In this document: one piece after another, positions 26,824 to 36,639 of the stretch
Layout: every line of letters starts with the position of its first letter
How positions within the stretch are numbered: position 1 is the stretch's first letter
Source: Coemansia sp. RSA 922
Taxonomy: Eukaryota; Kickxellomycota; Kickxellomycetes; Kickxellales; Kickxellaceae
NCBI GenBank assembly: GCA_027577415.1
Contig: JANBQS010000083.1
Coordinates: forward strand, 1 to 39,225
DNA length: 39,225 nt
Direction of reading: 5' to 3'
Made by a program: the position numbers and the translations under genes
Notes under the pieces: model-generated
Seen by the model: the letters and a program-made list of their open reading frames with translations, nothing else
The model's database searches: none
Told to the model about the DNA's origin: nothing

Positions 26824-27377
26824 ATTGTAAAAGTAAAAAATAGCTTACTTGAAATGGGATAATAAAAAGAACACCAGTAGCCATTGCTCCATTTATATTT
26901 TGGCAGCCGAGGGGAACATATTCAACCTTGGCAAAAATTGATGACCTATAAACATGGGTAGCTGGAAGTGACTGATAAAAAACCAGTCCGCCATACTGTG
27001 TATCTATCTGCTAGATGCAATTCTGGCGTCATCCTGGGGCATTTCTTGATTGATTTATAGGACGCTGTAAGTATCAGAGTTGGCTCCACTCAGAGATGAA
27101 TCATTTTAGGAACACTGATGATAACATTAAGCGAGAGTACGGATGTTTCCACCCTTTTAAGAAATTTTGAAATGGCCAAAGGTGCTGGTATAGGAAGTGC
27201 AGCCATGACATGCATTTGCTTTAGGCTGGTAGCTGCTATAACATGGATGGGCAATGCAGCTGCGGTACCCAACTCTTGAAAATAGTGCAAGAGGCCTACT
27301 AGTGTGGAAGAGTCTTTATTTTATAGATTGAAATACAACTACTACTAAAAAATAAACTCTAGAATTCCATAGCTCTA
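26824..27377. other. Intergenic
   Basis: Promoter side of ZF7 and 3' flank of the Cys-rich gene. A 27090-27290 minus frame is low-complexity (Ala/Ile/Leu/Met-rich) and not called. Confidence 0.4.
26891..26899 (-). promoter_or_regulatory. TATA-like box of ZF7
   Basis: AATATAAAT on the minus strand, about 70 bases upstream of the ATG at 26823. Confidence 0.35.
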
Positions 27378-27782
27378 TTATTCACTGACCTTTAAAGGAG
27401 TTGGAGCTATGATAGTTAAGCGTATTCTGTTTTCTCTACTCTTTTCTCCTACTATCCCCGACTTGGAAAGGTCCATGGTGAAGTCAGGAGTGATGTACTC
27501 TTTTGGTTCTGCGCGAGTCATTAGTGAAATCTTAATGTTGTCATGCATAAAGAGACACCCTTGGCAAGCTACGCACTTGTTAACATTACACACTATGCAA
27601 AACAATTCTCTACTACAGCATGGACAGGCGTTGTCCTTGTTACTCACACTCAATGCTTTGCATATGTTTCCCAAATTGTCATTTAGACTGCCTCCACTGT
27701 ACTCTACCTTGACAGTTTTGAAGAGAGTGGAATTAATGTACCTGATAGTGAAGCCAACTGGTTTTGAATTGTCTTGGTCCAT
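27378..27782 (-). CDS. Small cysteine-cluster (zinc-binding-like) protein
   Basis: A 134-residue protein from the ATG at 27782. Residues 53-76 hold eight cysteines in the pattern C-x-C-C-x5-C-x2-C-x4-C-x2-C-x2-C, enough for two zinc sites. Residues 10-45 (FTIRYINSTLFKTVKVEY, then LGNICKALSV) have the strand-strand-helix rhythm of a ubiquitin-like fold, and the strand NIKISLM (82-88) follows the cluster; that part is only a resemblance. No signal peptide. It lies between ZF7 and ZF8 on the same strand, so it may share their regulation, but its cysteine pattern is different. Not recognised as a named family. Confidence 0.55.
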   Translation of the reverse strand: MDQDNSKPVGFTIRYINSTLFKTVKVEYSGGSLNDNLGNICKALSVSNKDNACPCCSRELFCIVCNVNKCVACQGCLFMHDNIKISLMTRAEPKEYITPDFTMDLSKSGIVGEKSRENRIRLTIIAPTPLKVSE

Positions 27783-28270
27783 AGCTTGAGAAAGAGTTAC
27801 TTCACTACGGAATAAATAGAGGGATGCAAAAAAGTAAAGAGAAAAGAAAAGAGTGCTTGCTGGGGAAAGGCTGAGCAGCCCTGTTTTGCCATGAAAGCCC
27901 TCACTCTACTTGGCCAAAGGCGTCATCTTTCAAAGGGGCTTTTTAAGAAGAAAAAAGCGTTGGGGGTACGTTGAAGTCTTGACCAGCTTTTCCAAAGGAA
28001 AGGCCTGATTTGATTAGATTCATCCACTTGGCCTAGGATCGCCAATTTGGTAGAAGAACCTGGTAGGCAAGCTGCGATATTAGAATGGTATCTGCAATGG
28101 ACTGATATATAAACAGCTAGATATCACAATGTTTTAGACCCGCTGGCGAGCTTCACCTTTTGTCTTTTCAGATAAGCACTTCTGAGGCGCTGTTTTTAAG
28201 CTAATGTATATATTGAATAATAAAGATCAGCTTTCACGTATGACATAAAGTGCTATAATTCTCCAGTGCA
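27783..28270. other. Intergenic, promoter side of Cys-rich gene
   Basis: No convincing frame. An A/T-rich TATA-like stretch is around 27808-27820. Confidence 0.4.
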
Positions 28271-28465
28271 CTAGTTGATATTGTGCATTTTCTTCAGCTC
28301 TTCGTCAGTGATTAATTTAGTGTGGCAAGTTCGCGTATGTGTTTTATAACTTGTCCTGCTGAAAAAACTTTTGTTACAATAATAACAATATGCGTCTACA
28401 AAAGTCACACCGGGTTTAGGCTGTTTTGGCTTGGGCGGGCGAGAAGTCGTGTTGGACTGCGACAT
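28271..28465 (-). CDS. Single C2HC zinc-finger microprotein (ZF8)
   Basis: A 64-residue protein with a Pro/Lys-rich lead (PPKPKQPKPG, 10-19), then Cys27-x2-Cys30-x12-His43-x3-Cys47 with Phe34 and Tyr40 in place, and a short charged tail. The ATG at 28465 is the only in-frame one before the finger. A TATA-like TATATATGAA (28571-28580) and an exact GCACAATAGT (28611-28620) lie upstream, in the same order and spacing as in ZF6. This ties a distant copy to the 11-15 kb cluster. Confidence 0.65.
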   Translation of the reverse strand: MSQSNTTSRPPKPKQPKPGVTFVDAYCYYCNKSFFSRTSYKTHTRTCHTKLITDEELKKMHNIN

Positions 28466-29119
28466 TTTAGGCTTGGGCGGTGGATGATGCGTAGAGTTGT
28501 AAAAAAATGTAGAATAACGTTATAGCAAAAAGTTGTTGGCGTGCTCGACTATTGCGCAAGAGCGGATACCTTCATATATAGGCTACCTTTGTATCTCCTC
28601 GGCTTACTTGGCACAATAGTCAACTACAGCCACATGTACTATACGTTTAGTAAAACGTGAGAATTCAGATATAAGATTAAAGTGAAGCTTATTGACCTGT
28701 GCCTTGTATGATGGCAACACTGAGTCAAAGATAATAATCAAGGCGCATATTCTAAAAGTACTGTAGACTAGATTTGTATTAGCAAATTTGGCTCGCTTTA
28801 TCTAGCATGCAACAAAAAAAGAGCATGCCTTTTGAGCTCTTTAAAATAATTTTATTGCTTTGAGGCAATTATATCATTAGAGAAAGAATCGCTTTGTAAG
28901 CAATTTACTACAAGCGCCTTTTAAAAGACCTCTTTTTTTTGTTTGAAAGTGGCCACTTCTTTATATTTTTTCCCTTTGTCTTGGTCTTTTTATCCCTCTC
29001 ATCACTCAATTATAAAATAGTTGGCCTTTGCTACGCGTCTATTTCTTGCCACTCTTCTCTCTATTTTTAACAATTCATTCCTCATTCTTACTTTATTTTA
29101 TCTTTACTTCTTTCAAACT
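28466..29119. other. Divergent intergenic region
   Basis: Holds the ZF8 promoter on the left and, on the right, T-rich leader and promoter DNA of the CBM19-like gene. No further gene was seen. Confidence 0.45.
28571..28620 (-). promoter_or_regulatory. Candidate promoter of ZF8
   Basis: TATATATGAA on the minus strand at 28571-28580, about 105 bases from the ATG, with an exact GCACAATAGT at 28611-28620. A near-copy (ACTATTGCGC) is also present around 28546-28555. Confidence 0.5.
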
Positions 29120-29788
29120 ATGCATATTCATACTACTGTTGTCTCTCTTGCTGCCGCGCTGGTCGGTGTGCAGCAAATATCTGTTGTGCTTGCTTCTACG
29201 GATAACGATATGCGCGCTGGCGTGCCACTACGTATTGACCCAGTTTGCGCAAACTCTGAAGGCCAGCTAATGTGTGCCAGTGATACCTCACTAATGATCT
29301 GTGACCACGCGCGTTGGACATTCCTCTCAAACTGTCCAGAGGGTACAATGTGCCAAAACAACCGGTGCATAAATTCAGCCGACTTTACCAAATCAGCTGA
29401 CCAGCCACCAAACCCGCCAACAAAGGCTCCAGTGCCAACACCCACTAGCACTTCAACTACTAGATCCAAGCCATCGAGTACCTTGTCTACTGAAACATCA
29501 ATGTCTGGTAGCAACACCAAGAGCGATTCAAAGCAATCTAGCAAGTTGTCTACTAAATCCTCGGCAACTAGAAGTAGCTCCAAGAACAATTCGAGCAAAC
29601 CATCGAGCAAGCCCTCGAGCATTCCTAATATTATTGAGGTCGACAAGATGCCTGACTTTGACATGGATGAGGACGACGACAAGCCATCTCGTTCGTCATC
29701 ATCGTCTTCCGGCGCTGCTAGTCAGTTTAGCATGGCTATTCCAGTGGTTGCTATTGTCGTGCCATACATTATCATGCAACTTTTCTAA
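29120..29788 (+). CDS. GPI-anchored CBM19-like wall protein
   Basis: A 222-residue protein from the ATG at 29120 (MHIHTTVVSLAAALVGV); the upstream in-frame extension is leader DNA. Signal peptide about 1-26. Residues 43-83 carry six cysteines (43, 52, 61, 72, 78, 83) with MICDHARWTFLSNCPEGTMC, the pattern of chitin-binding module family 19 (x-C-x-xGRW-x-C-x-xGT-x-C). A Ser/Thr/Pro/Lys-rich stalk (95-200), likely O-glycosylated, follows, then an acidic patch (179-187). The end is SGAASQF plus a hydrophobic tail (204-222), a GPI-attachment signal with the cleavage site near 198-200. Expected at the cell surface, binding chitin. Assignment to CBM19 rests on cysteine spacing only. Confidence 0.75.
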   Translation: MHIHTTVVSLAAALVGVQQISVVLASTDNDMRAGVPLRIDPVCANSEGQLMCASDTSLMICDHARWTFLSNCPEGTMCQNNRCINSADFTKSADQPPNPPTKAPVPTPTSTSTTRSKPSSTLSTETSMSGSNTKSDSKQSSKLSTKSSATRSSSKNNSSKPSSKPSSIPNIIEVDKMPDFDMDEDDDKPSRSSSSSSGAASQFSMAIPVVAIVVPYIIMQLF

Positions 29789-29856
29789 GTCTTCTTTTAT
29801 GTTGTCTCATCCCCAAGTTTATCACAATATATATATTTTTTTGTAAATATACCTTT

Positions 29857-31506
29857 TTAGAGCTTGGCTGATTGCAATCGTCTAGATTCAATGTCTCGTA
29901 GTACGCGACGCAAGATCTTGCCCGAGGCTGATTTTGGAATAGATTCGACTAGTTCTACGCCGCCGCGCAATGCCTTGTAGTGAGCCACTCGCTCTTTAAC
30001 CCAGGCTTTAATGTCATCCGCTATTCCCTCGCTAGTAACGCTAGGTCTAATGACGACAAATGCCTTTGGGATCTCGGTTTCCTGCGCCTTGTCAAACACT
30101 TGGATCACAGCGGCATCAAGCACCGCCGGATGGTCCATCAACAGTCCTTCGAGCTCGGCAGGCGCTACCTGAAAGCCCTTGTACTTTATGAGCTCCTTTT
30201 TACGATCTACGATATAGTAAAACCCGTTATCATCCACGCGGCCAACATCGCCAGTATGCAGGAACCCATCCCTGTCGATAGCTTGTGCAGTTGCCTGGGC
30301 GTTCTTAAAGTATCCCATCATTACATTAGGACCGCGCATACAAATCTCGCCCAGCTCATTTGTGCCGAGTCGCTCGCCTCTGTCACTGACTATCATGCAC
30401 TCCATGGATGGCGCCAAATATCCAATCGATCCCTCTGGAGTTCCCCGTATACGCGCCCGATGCGTGGCCGGCGAGGTCTCGCTCAGCCCATATGCCTGCA
30501 TAACGCAACATCCCAGTCTTGCCCGAGCTTCCGCCTGAGTCTCGCGCGAAAGTGGCGCCGCAGCACTACCAATATACAACAGCGCACCGAGGTCGTACTT
30601 GTCCACAATGGGGTTCTTGGCCAGCTGAATGATAATTGGGGGCACCAGCTGAGCAGCAACCACTTTATGCCGCTCGGCCAGTATGCAAAACTGCTCTAGA
30701 TCGAATTTAGCCATGACGATCTGATGGTGTCCCTTGGCTACCGACAGAAGCATTACGAGGACTAGTCCGTAGGAGTGGAAGAACGGGAGACATGACATGT
30801 GCGCTTGCTGGAGGGCGTTGCGCTCGGCTGCGGCGATATGTGGGTCGTGGGCCTCCATGATGACCATTTGCAAGATGTTGCTGGCAATGTTGGCGTGCGA
30901 AAGCAATACGCCCTTTGGCAGCCCCGTAGTCCCCGAACTAAGCAACAAAAATGCCGGCGTATTGCGGGCCTGCTCTGCCGTAGTCAAACAAAAACGACTA
31001 TAGGGCGTGTCGCTTAAAACCCCGTGCACTGTGTTCTCACGCCCGTCAATTGTCAGAATACGGTGGCGCATTATGTAACTGTCGCTGTCTTTTATTGCCT
31101 TTAGCACAGTGGGCAAGTTTTTCTCGGTGGCGATTACAGCTTTGGCCTCGGACAAGTTTAGCACATGAGTAATCTCGCCAACGGTGTAAGCTGGATTGGC
31201 TGTCACACACACCAAGCCAGCCATGAGCGCGCCTAAAACGATGGCCGGGTAGTAAGCAGTGTTTGGGATAAGCACTGCGATCATGTCTCCGCGCTGAAGA
31301 CCCAGGCTGTTGACTAGTCCCGAGGCAAATCGATCGGCCATGCGTTGTACATCCATAAAGCTTTGCATTGTGACATGGTCCGTTAAAGCGGGCAAACTGG
31401 GGTTTGCTCCAAACGCCGAGTGTCTTTCGGCATGCTCAAAGACGAACGAGGCCAAGTCCTGTGTTGGCGGTTCGGCGATGCTTGGAAACGGCGAAGTGAA
31501 TATCAT
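29857..31506 (-). CDS. 4-coumarate-CoA ligase-like / acyl-CoA synthetase
   Basis: A 549-residue AMP-forming ligase (ANL superfamily) from the ATG at 31506. The P-loop-like SSGTTGLPKG is at 190-199, YGLSETSP at 339-346, HTGD at 417-420, DRKKELIKYKGFQV at 434-447, and the catalytic lysine Lys530 is in PKSASGKILRR. All core motifs are intact, and the length is normal for 4CL-like enzymes. The C-terminus Ala-Lys-Leu fits a PTS1 peroxisomal signal. It activates a carboxylic acid to its acyl-CoA via an acyl-AMP; the substrate (phenylpropanoid or fatty acid) cannot be told from sequence alone. It follows the transporter gene on the same strand. Confidence 0.85.
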   Translation of the reverse strand: MIFTSPFPSIAEPPTQDLASFVFEHAERHSAFGANPSLPALTDHVTMQSFMDVQRMADRFASGLVNSLGLQRGDMIAVLIPNTAYYPAIVLGALMAGLVCVTANPAYTVGEITHVLNLSEAKAVIATEKNLPTVLKAIKDSDSYIMRHRILTIDGRENTVHGVLSDTPYSRFCLTTAEQARNTPAFLLLSSGTTGLPKGVLLSHANIASNILQMVIMEAHDPHIAAAERNALQQAHMSCLPFFHSYGLVLVMLLSVAKGHHQIVMAKFDLEQFCILAERHKVVAAQLVPPIIIQLAKNPIVDKYDLGALLYIGSAAAPLSRETQAEARARLGCCVMQAYGLSETSPATHRARIRGTPEGSIGYLAPSMECMIVSDRGERLGTNELGEICMRGPNVMMGYFKNAQATAQAIDRDGFLHTGDVGRVDDNGFYYIVDRKKELIKYKGFQVAPAELEGLLMDHPAVLDAAVIQVFDKAQETEIPKAFVVIRPSVTSEGIADDIKAWVKERVAHYKALRGGVELVESIPKSASGKILRRVLRDIESRRLQSAKL

Positions 31507-31708
31507 TATTAAAAAAATATGCGGTAAATATAAGGGAGAAAAAAAAAAGAGATATGCCAAAAACTAGTTGCCAAAAGTGTGGCGGGGCTATATTAGCGAT
31601 CACAATTACATTTCTCATGCCAGCTAAACAACTGTGCGCCACATGGCCAACTCCCTGATTACGTCCAAAAGATGAATTGGTAAGAAAAAAAGAAGAGAAA
31701 AAAAACAT

Positions 31709-33391
31709 CTATTCTTGTTCATCAACTTTAGAACTATCGTCAGAGGGCATAGTAGACTTATAGTCTATCGGCAAGACGAGGAGAAAGGCGACAGCAGCAA
31801 ATGGCACTGTAGCGATAAAAACCTTGTGCAGGGCCTGAGAGAACGCATTGACAAGAAGAGCACGCAAGGCATCGGGCAGCCCCGCACCATAAATCTTTGT
31901 TTGATCGTCGGCCGAGTCCAGAATAGTCTTTTCATAGTCCGGAAACTGTTTCGCCAGCGAGTCGAGTCTTGGTTCGAGAGAATTTTGCATGACGCTTTGC
32001 AGAATCGCCACACCCATGCTATACCCGAGAACTCTCATAAAGATATACAACGAGGTAGTAGCCGCCAAGTCCTCGGTCGCCGATGCCTTTTGTGCCACAA
32101 GCATCAGCAGCTGGATAGATATACCAATGCCAATACCCATGACGAGCATAAATGCGACTTCCTCGCCGGTGGTCGTATCTTCGTCCATGAGAATCATCAG
32201 ACCCGAGCCAATAACAAACATGGTCAGTCCAATCACGATAAACTCGCGATACCTGCCAACTTTCTTCACCGCTATACCTGCGAGTATCGCAAATACCGAG
32301 CAGCCCGTCAGATACGGTATCAAATGCAAGCCAGCAGTGACGTTGCTGGCGTTCTTGACAGATGCGTACCAAATCGGAATAAAAAATATCGGTGCGTACA
32401 TTGCCGCACCCATGAACAATTGGCCAACGACGACGAGGCAGACGTTGCGAATACGGAACAACTCGATTGGAACGGCAGGCTGCCTGGCAACCTTCCACTC
32501 GATGAGGATGAACAGACCCAGGGACACGCAGCTAAACACCAGCAAGCAAACGATACGCGCGGAAGACCACGCATAGTTTTTGCCACCCCAGTTCAGCGCC
32601 AGCAACAGCATAGTAATACTTCCGATAAGCACCAATGAGCCGAGGATATCGACCTTTTTGAGCTTTTTGGTCAGAGAGCCCGTAGGCTGCGGCATCCGCA
32701 AGAGCAGTACCATGACGATGAGTAAAACGCCTCCGACCGGCAAGTTGATGAGAAACGCCCAGCGCCATGAAACATGGTCAGAAAACACGCCGCCCAACAG
32801 TGGGCCAGCAACCGAGGCGACCAGCCACACTGCGCTGACCACGCCCAAGTACACGGGTCGTTCTTTCTCGGTGGTTATATCAGAGATAATAGTGAACACC
32901 ATAGTCTCAATTCCAGCACCTCCGACGCCCTGGAGCGCACGGCCAAAGATCAGTCCGCCTATGTTTCTTGCCCAGCCGGCAGCCGCGCTGCCCGCCATGA
33001 ACAAAACGATGGAGGTCATCAGTGACGGCGCTCGCCCAAAGATATCGCTCAGACGACCGAACAGCGGCTGCAATGCCGTTAGTGTAACCATGTAGGCGGT
33101 TGCAATCCAAGCGGCGCTGGACAGTGCGTTGAACTCGTGTGATATCTTGGGAATAACGGTTGTCACTATTGATGTGTCCAATCCGACGAGCAAAATTGAC
33201 AGCGACAGCGATATCGTGATGACCACCCGACGGAATGACGATAGCTGGACAGCGGCCTTGGGTGCCGACTTTTCAACATCGGTGTTGATTTCGGTGGCCG
33301 CTTCAGCTGCCGCTAATGTCGGCGCCGAATCTGCTATTCGTGGATCAGGCGCCGATGCCTTAACTTGGTCCTTATCGTCGACTATGCCCAT
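31709..33391 (-). CDS. MFS drug:H+ antiporter, DHA2 family
   Basis: A 560-residue membrane protein with a soluble N-terminus (about 50 residues) and about 14 hydrophobic segments. LDTSIVTTVIP (71-81) in TM1, the motif A sequence FGRLSDIFGR (111-120) between TM2 and TM3, and the motif C-type GPLLGGVFSDHVSWRW region identify the 14-TM DHA2 subfamily, which exports drugs or small molecules with proton exchange. It may equally move a natural metabolite. It lies between the acyl-CoA ligase and the beta-glucosidase genes, all on the minus strand. Confidence 0.88.
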   Translation of the reverse strand: MGIVDDKDQVKASAPDPRIADSAPTLAAAEAATEINTDVEKSAPKAAVQLSSFRRVVITISLSLSILLVGLDTSIVTTVIPKISHEFNALSSAAWIATAYMVTLTALQPLFGRLSDIFGRAPSLMTSIVLFMAGSAAAGWARNIGGLIFGRALQGVGGAGIETMVFTIISDITTEKERPVYLGVVSAVWLVASVAGPLLGGVFSDHVSWRWAFLINLPVGGVLLIVMVLLLRMPQPTGSLTKKLKKVDILGSLVLIGSITMLLLALNWGGKNYAWSSARIVCLLVFSCVSLGLFILIEWKVARQPAVPIELFRIRNVCLVVVGQLFMGAAMYAPIFFIPIWYASVKNASNVTAGLHLIPYLTGCSVFAILAGIAVKKVGRYREFIVIGLTMFVIGSGLMILMDEDTTTGEEVAFMLVMGIGIGISIQLLMLVAQKASATEDLAATTSLYIFMRVLGYSMGVAILQSVMQNSLEPRLDSLAKQFPDYEKTILDSADDQTKIYGAGLPDALRALLVNAFSQALHKVFIATVPFAAVAFLLVLPIDYKSTMPSDDSSKVDEQE

Positions 33392-33761
33392 GAAAGTGGT
33401 AGGTTATGCCAAATGTCAAAATATAAAAGAAATTAAATGAAGTGAGTGGTTTTCTATATGGAAGGGTGAGTAAAAAAGACTTGGCTTCTGCATATCTTTT
33501 ATAGGTGGTAGCCGCTCAGTACATACAGGAGTTGGGTGGTATTTAGTTGTTGGTGTAGTAATTGGGTGGATCCGAGTGTGTCCCGAAAACGCTGATAGGC
33601 TTGTGTGACATGGTCCACAAATCCGTGACTGCGGCCACCGCAGACGTTTCACAACAACAACAAAAATTGAGATTGGGGTCTGGGAATAAATTTATTTTTA
33701 TTCTTTCACTTGCTGCGGTTCTCAAATAATAAAAAGGTAAAAAAATACTCAACACCCGTCA
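33392..33761. other. Intergenic between MFS and GH3 genes
   Basis: 370 bases with promoter and terminator DNA; no gene or clear repeat seen. Confidence 0.5.
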
Positions 33762-36251
33762 TTAGAGATGCTCAAGAACGTCATTGGCATTGGCCACAAG
33801 GTCAACGACCGCAATAAGGTCTGTCTGAGTGTATGGATTAATCACAACGTTGACTGGTGCTGGCTCGATCCTGCGCTTGAGATCGCGATCCCAGAACGAC
33901 AGGTCTTCAGCCTTGAGCTCGAGCGTAACGTTTTTCGTCTCGCCTGCCGCCAGGTCGACCTTGACAAAGTTGCGTAGACGATAAAGCTCCGGTGCATAGC
34001 CCACGCGATACTGTTGGTGAGTGAATAACATCACCGACTCCTTTTGCGCATACAGTCCGTTGTTAGTAACGCTGACCGAGGCCGTGATGGGTTCACCAGG
34101 GTGCAGTACGTTGCTCGATAGTGTGACGTTGGAGTATGTCACTTTGGAATAGCCCAGGCCGTATCCAAACGCCCACTGTGGATTGTAGGCCACATACGAT
34201 GACTGCCAGATGGTCGTGCTAGCCTGAGCTTCGGTAGCTGGGTACGAGTACGGCAAACGACCCGAAGGGTTAACCGCTCCGTAGAGGATCTCGGCTATGG
34301 GCAAGCCGCCATAAGAGCCCGGTAGATACGCTTGGACGATAGCTGCAGCAACATCAGGGATTCTGTCAAGCCTGCGCGGACGACCCTCGACGAGCACCAC
34401 AACGATGGGTTTCTTGGCCTTTCTGGCCAAAGTATACACGAGGTTGAGCTGTTGCCAGGGCAACACCAGACTGTCAATGTTACCTACGTTTTCAGCATAG
34501 GTCTTTTCGCCCAGACCAACGACGATCTTGTCAGCTAACTTGGCAGTGGCAATGACTGTGTCAATGTCAATAAGCGTTGTTCCGTCAATGTCCACACCCG
34601 GCATGTATAGTGGCACCGAACCAGTGACTTGCTGCACGCCCTTGATTACCGTGTCGCCAAAACCCTGGTAAATAGAGTCGCCCTCGGCGTCGGATGGTCC
34701 TTGCCAGTGAACATTCCAGCCGCCGCCCATATAACGCGTCGAGTTAAGTGTCGGGCCAACAAACAACACCTTTTCGTACTTGTTGAGGGGCAATACGTTA
34801 TTGTTTTTGAGCAGCGTCACTGACTCGCGCACTGCATCGCGAGCGGCCTCAATATCCTGCGCAGAACCCACTGTACTCGCCAACGCCTGGTCTGTATACG
34901 GGTGCTTGAAGAGACCGAGATCTTTCTTGAGCTGCAAGATGCGGGCAACCGACTCGTCCAAACGACTATCCGATACAATCCCACGCTTGACTAAGCCTGC
35001 TGTTATGTTAGCAAACGAAGAGTCGTCTGCGACCATACTCATGTCAATCGACGTACGCTCCAGTGCAAGTTGAGTCGCCTGAGTCAGATCTTCGGCTGTG
35101 TGGTACATGGTCGCTTGGCTGTTGATCTCTCCCCAGTCGGTGACAAGCATGCCCTTGAATCCTAGCTGCTCGCGTAGCAGCTTTCTCAGATAATAATTGG
35201 AGATCGTCACAGCCTCGCCATTAACGACACCGTAGCTCTCCATAGCAGTCGCAACGCCAGCGTCGATAGCAGCCTTGAACGGCGGTACATAGTATTCGAG
35301 CAACTCATGGGCGGCAATATGGCGGTTGGCGCGGTCAGAGCCATCAAAGGGGTATCCGTAACCAATGAAATGCTTCATACAAGCGGCCACTCGCGAGCGA
35401 TCGTGCTTGTAGTCGCCCTGGTACCCGTTGACAGAGGCGGCGCCCATCTTGGAGGCCAAATACGGGTCCTCGCCAAAGTTCTCGTATGTGCGCGACCACA
35501 GCTTATTCACGGCCAGATCCAAAATAGGAGCGAACGCCCAGTGCACACCCGCGGCGCGCGTGTCCTTGGCAGCGATCCGACCAGCGTCATAAGCGAACTG
35601 CGGGTTGAAAGTAGCTGCTGTGGCAATTCCCGCTGGGAAAATCGTAGCGCCCTTGACGTAGTTGGCGCCACGCACAGAGTCGAGACCCCAGATGACGGGA
35701 ATCTTGGAGCCACGCTCCAGCGCAATCTTTTGGACCGCGTCAGTAAAGGCGCCAAAGGATTTGGGCGAGTACCAGTTGTACTTTCCGCCATGGTTAGCCG
35801 GCGTCTCCAAGAACGATCCCACCTTCCATTCATCGATCCAGTACTTAACTGCTGTACGGTTCAGTTCGCCGTTACAGTCGATAAGCTGGCCGACCTCGAT
35901 CTGCGTCATTTGGCCAACTTTTTCCTTGAGACTCAACCGACGAACCATGTGCATGACGTCAGAGTCGATAGATCCAGGGCCGACGGCGTACTGTGGCATG
36001 GCTTCAAAGGAATAGGCGGGAAGAGGACTAATAGGTTCGGGGTCGTTTACCTGGATTCCATCCCAAATACACACAGGCGCAACAGAGCTCGCTGCTACAT
36101 TGCTGCTGCTAGCATCCTCCAGCCCAGTCACAATGGAATCGATCATAGGATAACCTGCTTGATCGTCGCTGCTTTCAGTATCAGATGTGGCTAAAATGGC
36201 AGGTATCGCTAGAAGCGACAAAGTGTAGTATAGAAGTGACGCGTAGCGCAT
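33762..36251 (-). CDS. GH3 beta-glucosidase (secreted/lysosomal type)
   Basis: An 829-residue protein from the ATG at 36251 (MRYASLLYYTLSLLAIPAIL), with a signal peptide of about 21 residues; the only in-frame upstream initiator is a TTG. Order: N-terminal (alpha/beta)8 domain with KVGQMTQ, PVIWGLDSVRGANY, ENFGEDPYLA and KHFIGYG; the nucleophile Asp372 in LVTDWGEI; the alpha/beta sandwich with LLKNNNVLPL; and a fibronectin-like C-terminal domain. Closest in style to the lysosomal/extracellular beta-glucosidases of Dictyostelium and fungi. It cleaves terminal beta-glucose from oligosaccharides or glucosides. No truncation or frameshift was seen. Confidence 0.9.
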   Translation of the reverse strand: MRYASLLYYTLSLLAIPAILATSDTESSDDQAGYPMIDSIVTGLEDASSSNVAASSVAPVCIWDGIQVNDPEPISPLPAYSFEAMPQYAVGPGSIDSDVMHMVRRLSLKEKVGQMTQIEVGQLIDCNGELNRTAVKYWIDEWKVGSFLETPANHGGKYNWYSPKSFGAFTDAVQKIALERGSKIPVIWGLDSVRGANYVKGATIFPAGIATAATFNPQFAYDAGRIAAKDTRAAGVHWAFAPILDLAVNKLWSRTYENFGEDPYLASKMGAASVNGYQGDYKHDRSRVAACMKHFIGYGYPFDGSDRANRHIAAHELLEYYVPPFKAAIDAGVATAMESYGVVNGEAVTISNYYLRKLLREQLGFKGMLVTDWGEINSQATMYHTAEDLTQATQLALERTSIDMSMVADDSSFANITAGLVKRGIVSDSRLDESVARILQLKKDLGLFKHPYTDQALASTVGSAQDIEAARDAVRESVTLLKNNNVLPLNKYEKVLFVGPTLNSTRYMGGGWNVHWQGPSDAEGDSIYQGFGDTVIKGVQQVTGSVPLYMPGVDIDGTTLIDIDTVIATAKLADKIVVGLGEKTYAENVGNIDSLVLPWQQLNLVYTLARKAKKPIVVVLVEGRPRRLDRIPDVAAAIVQAYLPGSYGGLPIAEILYGAVNPSGRLPYSYPATEAQASTTIWQSSYVAYNPQWAFGYGLGYSKVTYSNVTLSSNVLHPGEPITASVSVTNNGLYAQKESVMLFTHQQYRVGYAPELYRLRNFVKVDLAAGETKNVTLELKAEDLSFWDRDLKRRIEPAPVNVVINPYTQTDLIAVVDLVANANDVLEHL

Positions 36252-36639
36252 GTTCAAAGATAGCAACTACTAGAGTAAATAAAATAAAATGATAACATGC
36301 AGCGAGCAGAGAGGAATCACAAATCAGAAAGCAACAGAAGAGAAAAACCAAGCCTCTGTTTGGGGAAGTTCTAACAGATACAATGAACCTATTGGTGGCT
36401 TGCTACATACACACGCTGTTACAACAATGAGGCATCTTGCTGAAAACGGATGCTAGCGCAGCTGGCGCCACCGCCTTAATTATATGAAAAGCCCAAACAA
36501 AATTTGCAAGTTCTTAGAAAGTCATTAAATAAGGCAAAAACGTTTCTTATCGTTGAAAATAATACCACTAACATTTACTGCTCTTGTTGCGTTTGGCATC
36601 TTGATTTGTCACCAATATATTAGAATACATTGGTCACCA
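36252..36639. other. Intergenic between GH3 and right F-box gene
   Basis: Promoter DNA of the GH3 gene and 3' flank of the right F-box gene. No frame of interest, and no match to the left F-box 3' flank. Confidence 0.5.

Noticed and set aside
27096..27220. Possible ninth finger on the plus strand (CFHPFKKF, later CWYRKCSHDMH)
   Set aside because: The second Cys is missing, a stop interrupts it, and the Cys/His residues do not fall in register.
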